Assembly (NCBI GenBank): GCA_946187475.1
Contig: CAMHRJ010000092.1
Coordinates: forward strand, 1-7,912
From: an uncultured Clostridia bacterium
GTDB taxonomy: Bacteria; Bacillota; Clostridia; Oscillospirales; Oscillospiraceae
Reading direction: 5' to 3'
Length of the DNA: 7,912 bases
The notes below the pieces were generated by a model. The model saw nothing but the letters and a program-made list of their open reading frames with translations, searched no databases and was not told the DNA's origin. The position numbers were made by a program, and so were the translations under genes. Below are positions 5,486 through 7,912 of the stretch, piece by piece (within the stretch, counting starts at the first letter, position 1; the number at the start of each line of letters is the position of its first letter).

Positions 5486-5522
5486 GATTTTCCGCAACTT
5501 TATATTTAGAGAGGTGTTCCAC

Positions 5523-7616
5523 ATGGCGAGAATTTCAGACATTTTCGGCGTCAACGTATTCAGCGACGCCGTGATGAAGGAGCGGCTGCCCAAGGAGACT
5601 TACCGGCAGGTACAGCTGACCATCCAGACCGGCAAGCGTCTGAACGACGAAGCCGCGCGCATCGTGGCCAACGCCATGAAGGACTGGGCCATTGAAAAGG
5701 GCGCCACCCATTTCACCCACTGGTTCCAGCCCATGACCGGCGTCACCGCCGAGAAGCACGACAGCTTCATCTCTCCCGTGGATACCGGCAACGTCATCAT
5801 GGAGTTCTCCGGCAAGGAGCTGGTCCGCGGCGAGCCTGACGCCTCCAGCTTCCCCTCCGGCGGCCTGCGCGCCACCTTCGAGGCCCGGGGCTACACCGCC
5901 TGGGACCCCACCAGCTACGCCTTTATCAAGGACAACGTCCTCTGCATCCCCACGGCCTTCTGCTCCTACGGCGGCGAGGCTCTGGACAAGAAAACGCCCC
6001 TGCTGCGCAGCATGGATGCCCTGAACCGCGAGGGTCTGCGCATCATGAAGCTTTTCGGTCTCGACGACGTCCGGCGCATCATCACCACCGTCGGCCCGGA
6101 GCAGGAGTACTTCCTGATCGACAAAGAGGTCTATAACAAGCGCCAGGATCTGGTCTACACCGGGCGCACCGTTTTCGGCGCCAAGCCCCCCAAGGGGCAG
6201 GAGCTGGACGACCATTACTTCGGTACCATCAAGCCGAGAGTCAAGGCCTTCATGAGCGATCTGGACGAGGAGCTCTGGAAGATGGGCGTCCTGGCCAAGA
6301 CCGAGCACAACGAGGTGGCCCCCGCCCAGCATGAGCTTGCGCCGATTTTCACCACCGGCAACCTGGCCGCCGACCACAACCAGCTCACCATGGAGACCAT
6401 GCAGAAAGTCGCCTCCCAGCACGGGATGGTCTGCCTGCTCCACGAAAAGCCCTTCGCCGGCGTCAACGGCTCCGGCAAGCACAACAACTGGTCCATGGGC
6501 ACCGACACGGGTCTGAACTTCCTGGATCCCGGCGAGACCCCGGCGCAGAACGCGCTGTTCCTGCTCAGCCTCTGCGCGGTCATCCAGGCCGTGGACGACT
6601 ATCAGGACATGCTGCGCATCAGCGTGGCGTCTCCCGGCAACGACCACCGTCTGGGCGCAAACGAGGCGCCTCCCGCGATCCTCTCGGTCTTCGTCGGTAC
6701 GGAGCTGGAGGAGATCCTCGAGGCCATCGAGGCCGGTACCGCCTACGTCGGACAGGAGCGCGAGGTGCTGAAGATCGGCGTCCACGCCCTGCCGCGCTTC
6801 CCGAAGGACAATACCGACCGCAACCGCACCTCACCCTTCGCCTTCACGGGCAACAAATTCGAATTCCGTGCGCCCGGTTCCAGCGCGTCCATCTCCGGCG
6901 TCAACGTGGTGCTGAACACCGCCGTGGCCGAGAGCCTGCGCCAGTATGCCGATGAGCTGGAGGGAAGCGAGGACTTTGAAAACGACCTCCAGGCTCTGAT
7001 CCGCCGGGTGATCCACGATCATAAGCGCATCATCTTCAACGGCAACGGCTATGACGACGCCTGGATCGAGGAAGCGGAGCGCCGCGGCCTGCTGAACCTG
7101 CGCACCACCCCCGAGGCCCTGCCGTACTACATCTCCGACAAGAACGTGGAGCTCTTCACCCGCCACAAGGTCTACACCCGCCCCGAGATGGAAGCCCGGT
7201 ATGAGATTCACCTGGAGCACTACTGCAAGGTCCTGAACATCGAGGCCCTGACCATGATCGACATGGCCCGCCGGTACATTCTGCCCGCGGTGAGCAAGTA
7301 CATCCACGAGCTCAGCGACACGGCCCTGGCCGTCCAGAGCCTCACCACCTCTGCCGTCTGCACCTTCGAGCAGGAGCAGATCGCCGAGATGACGGGCCTG
7401 CTGAACGACTCCTTCCGCAAGACCAAGAACCTGGACGCCGCCCTCTTCGGCGCCAAGAGCGTCACCGGCAGCCAGGCTCTGGCGGACTATTACCGCGACC
7501 GGGTCTTCGCCGCCATGCAGGAGCTGCGCATCAGCGTGGACCAGCTGGAGACCATGACGCCTGCCGACGTCTGGCCCTTCCCCAGCTACGGCGACCTGCT
7601 GTTCAGCGTCAAATAA
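5523..7616 (+). CDS. glnN: Glutamine synthetase type III (GlnN)
   Basis: A 697-residue cytoplasmic enzyme that makes glutamine from glutamate, ammonia and ATP, the main entry of ammonia into metabolism. The length and motifs are those of type III, not the roughly 450-residue type I. It has GPEQEYF (191-197, metal-binding glutamates), TEHNEVAPAQHE (260-271), KPFAGVNGSGKHNNWS (nucleotide and glutamate region, NGSGKH at 315-320), NDHRLGA (373-379) and DRNRTSPFAFTGNKFEFRA (from 432). Type III enzymes assemble as large oligomers of stacked rings. The start at 5523 is chosen because AGAGAGGTG (5508-5516) precedes it; the same frame is open a little further back, but into the terminator. It is a single gene between a leader attenuator and a strong terminator at 7635-7663, which suggests control at the level of termination by nitrogen status. 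Confidence 0.97.
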   Translation: MARISDIFGVNVFSDAVMKERLPKETYRQVQLTIQTGKRLNDEAARIVANAMKDWAIEKGATHFTHWFQPMTGVTAEKHDSFISPVDTGNVIMEFSGKELVRGEPDASSFPSGGLRATFEARGYTAWDPTSYAFIKDNVLCIPTAFCSYGGEALDKKTPLLRSMDALNREGLRIMKLFGLDDVRRIITTVGPEQEYFLIDKEVYNKRQDLVYTGRTVFGAKPPKGQELDDHYFGTIKPRVKAFMSDLDEELWKMGVLAKTEHNEVAPAQHELAPIFTTGNLAADHNQLTMETMQKVASQHGMVCLLHEKPFAGVNGSGKHNNWSMGTDTGLNFLDPGETPAQNALFLLSLCAVIQAVDDYQDMLRISVASPGNDHRLGANEAPPAILSVFVGTELEEILEAIEAGTAYVGQEREVLKIGVHALPRFPKDNTDRNRTSPFAFTGNKFEFRAPGSSASISGVNVVLNTAVAESLRQYADELEGSEDFENDLQALIRRVIHDHKRIIFNGNGYDDAWIEEAERRGLLNLRTTPEALPYYISDKNVELFTRHKVYTRPEMEARYEIHLEHYCKVLNIEALTMIDMARRYILPAVSKYIHELSDTALAVQSLTTSAVCTFEQEQIAEMTGLLNDSFRKTKNLDAALFGAKSVTGSQALADYYRDRVFAAMQELRISVDQLETMTPADVWPFPSYGDLLFSVK

Positions 7617-7634
7617 ACACTGAAAAATCAAACC

Positions 7635-7663
7635 CGCCGGGGCCGCAAGGCTCCGGCGTTTTT
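7635..7663 (+). terminator. Intrinsic terminator of glnN
   Basis: A 10-bp GC-rich stem pairs 7635-7644 with 7649-7658 (one G-U pair) around a stable GCAA tetraloop, followed by TTTTT at 7659-7663. It starts 18 nt after the glnN stop codon. Confidence 0.95.
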
Positions 7664-7754
7664 CTGAAAAGTGAAATTGAAAACGAGATTTCAGGAGATA
7701 ACAAGCGAAAATGAGAGGATTCAAGAGGAAATCAAAACCTAATCAAATTTTGTG

Positions 7755-7783
7755 TTGACATCCTTCGCCACATATGATATAAA
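7755..7783 (+). promoter_or_regulatory. Promoter of rplM
   Basis: TTGACA at 7755-7760, a 17-bp spacer, and TATAAA at 7778-7783 give 11 of 12 consensus bases. It predicts a start near 7790 and a leader of about 64 nt before the rplM start codon. Confidence 0.85.
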
Positions 7784-7789
7784 GATAAA

Positions 7790-7812
7790 GCGCGTTTCGA
7801 TGGAAACTGCGC
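7790..7812 (+). promoter_or_regulatory. Hairpin at the 5' end of the rplM leader
   Basis: GCGC-GTTTC (7790-7798) pairs with GAAAC-T-GCGC (7803-7812), with one bulged T and a GATG loop. It lies at the predicted transcript start. Ribosomal protein L13 autoregulates through leader RNAs in other Bacillota, so this may be an L13-binding leader, or only a 5' stabilising hairpin. I could not match it to the known L13 leader consensus by eye. Confidence 0.4.
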
Positions 7813-7853
7813 CCGAGTTGTAATTTCTTTATTTAATTGGAGGCAAACACACC

Positions 7854-7912
7854 ATGTCCACGACTATGCTCAAGAGCGGCGAAGTCGCTCGCAAGTGGTA
7901 CGTTCTGGATGC
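7854..7912 (+). CDS. rplM: Ribosomal protein L13 (uL13), 5' part only
   Basis: Nineteen codons plus two bases are present before the window ends. The peptide begins MSTTMLKSGEVARKWYVLD and the next codon starts as GC, consistent with Ala. The ERKWYVIDA-like segment near residue 12 is characteristic of the L13 N terminus, a large-subunit ribosomal protein that assembles early on 23S rRNA. GGAGG at 7839-7843 lies 10 nt before the ATG. In most bacteria rplM is followed by rpsI (S9), which would lie beyond the edge. Confidence 0.88.
   Translation, partial: MSTTMLKSGEVARKWYVLD

Noticed and set aside
5535..6785. A 416-residue minus-strand open frame opposite glnN, and another at 6831-7724
   Set aside because: Both are low-complexity antisense frames of glnN. 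The latter also crosses the glnN terminator.

Overview
The window looks like chromosomal DNA from a gut-type Clostridia, most likely Oscillospiraceae (Bacillota). The reasons are GC-rich coding sequence between AT-rich spacers, strong GGAGG-type ribosome binding sites, sigma-A promoters with 17-bp spacing, secreted SLH proteins, a type III glutamine synthetase, and GTAGGGG...CCCG palindromic intergenic repeats. The taxon is an inference from these traits, not a match to a genome.

Layout: (1) Positions 1-755 hold no convincing protein gene. They start with a terminator for a gene outside the window and a tight array of five hairpins (1-223). An AT-rich stretch follows, then a promoter and a single-aptamer glycine riboswitch with an intrinsic terminator. 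(2) 756-2174 (+) is a Na+/H+-coupled alanine/glycine symporter (AGCS family), so glycine probably controls its own transporter. (3) 2341-2901 (+) is a small exported SLH protein with a perfect consensus promoter. Its third SLH repeat is broken by an apparent 13-nt deletion, and the lost tail can still be read in another frame to 3005. (4) 3006-3178 holds two short palindromic repeats and a bidirectional terminator. (5) 3179-5173 (-) is a secreted SGNH/GDSL-type esterase with a 16-unit PDDGQ(Q/K) linker and three SLH domains. (6) 5174-5522 is a divergent regulatory region. One promoter, overlapped by TTGTAA half-sites, serves the esterase. The other drives a leader with an attenuator-like terminator ahead of glutamine synthetase. 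(7) 5523-7616 (+) is glutamine synthetase III (glnN), followed by a strong terminator. (8) 7755-7912 holds a promoter, a leader hairpin and the first 19 codons of rplM (ribosomal protein L13), cut by the window edge.

Two themes stand out. Nitrogen and amino-acid metabolism (symporter, glnN) is controlled by RNA leaders that carry terminators. Cell-surface biology is represented by two convergent SLH proteins sharing one terminator, probably held on the same cell-wall polymer. No CRISPR array, tRNA, rRNA or transposase gene is visible. I did not find a wholly new multi-gene system. The best leads are the glnN attenuator leader, the riboswitch expression platform, the hairpin array at the left edge, and the damaged SLH gene.
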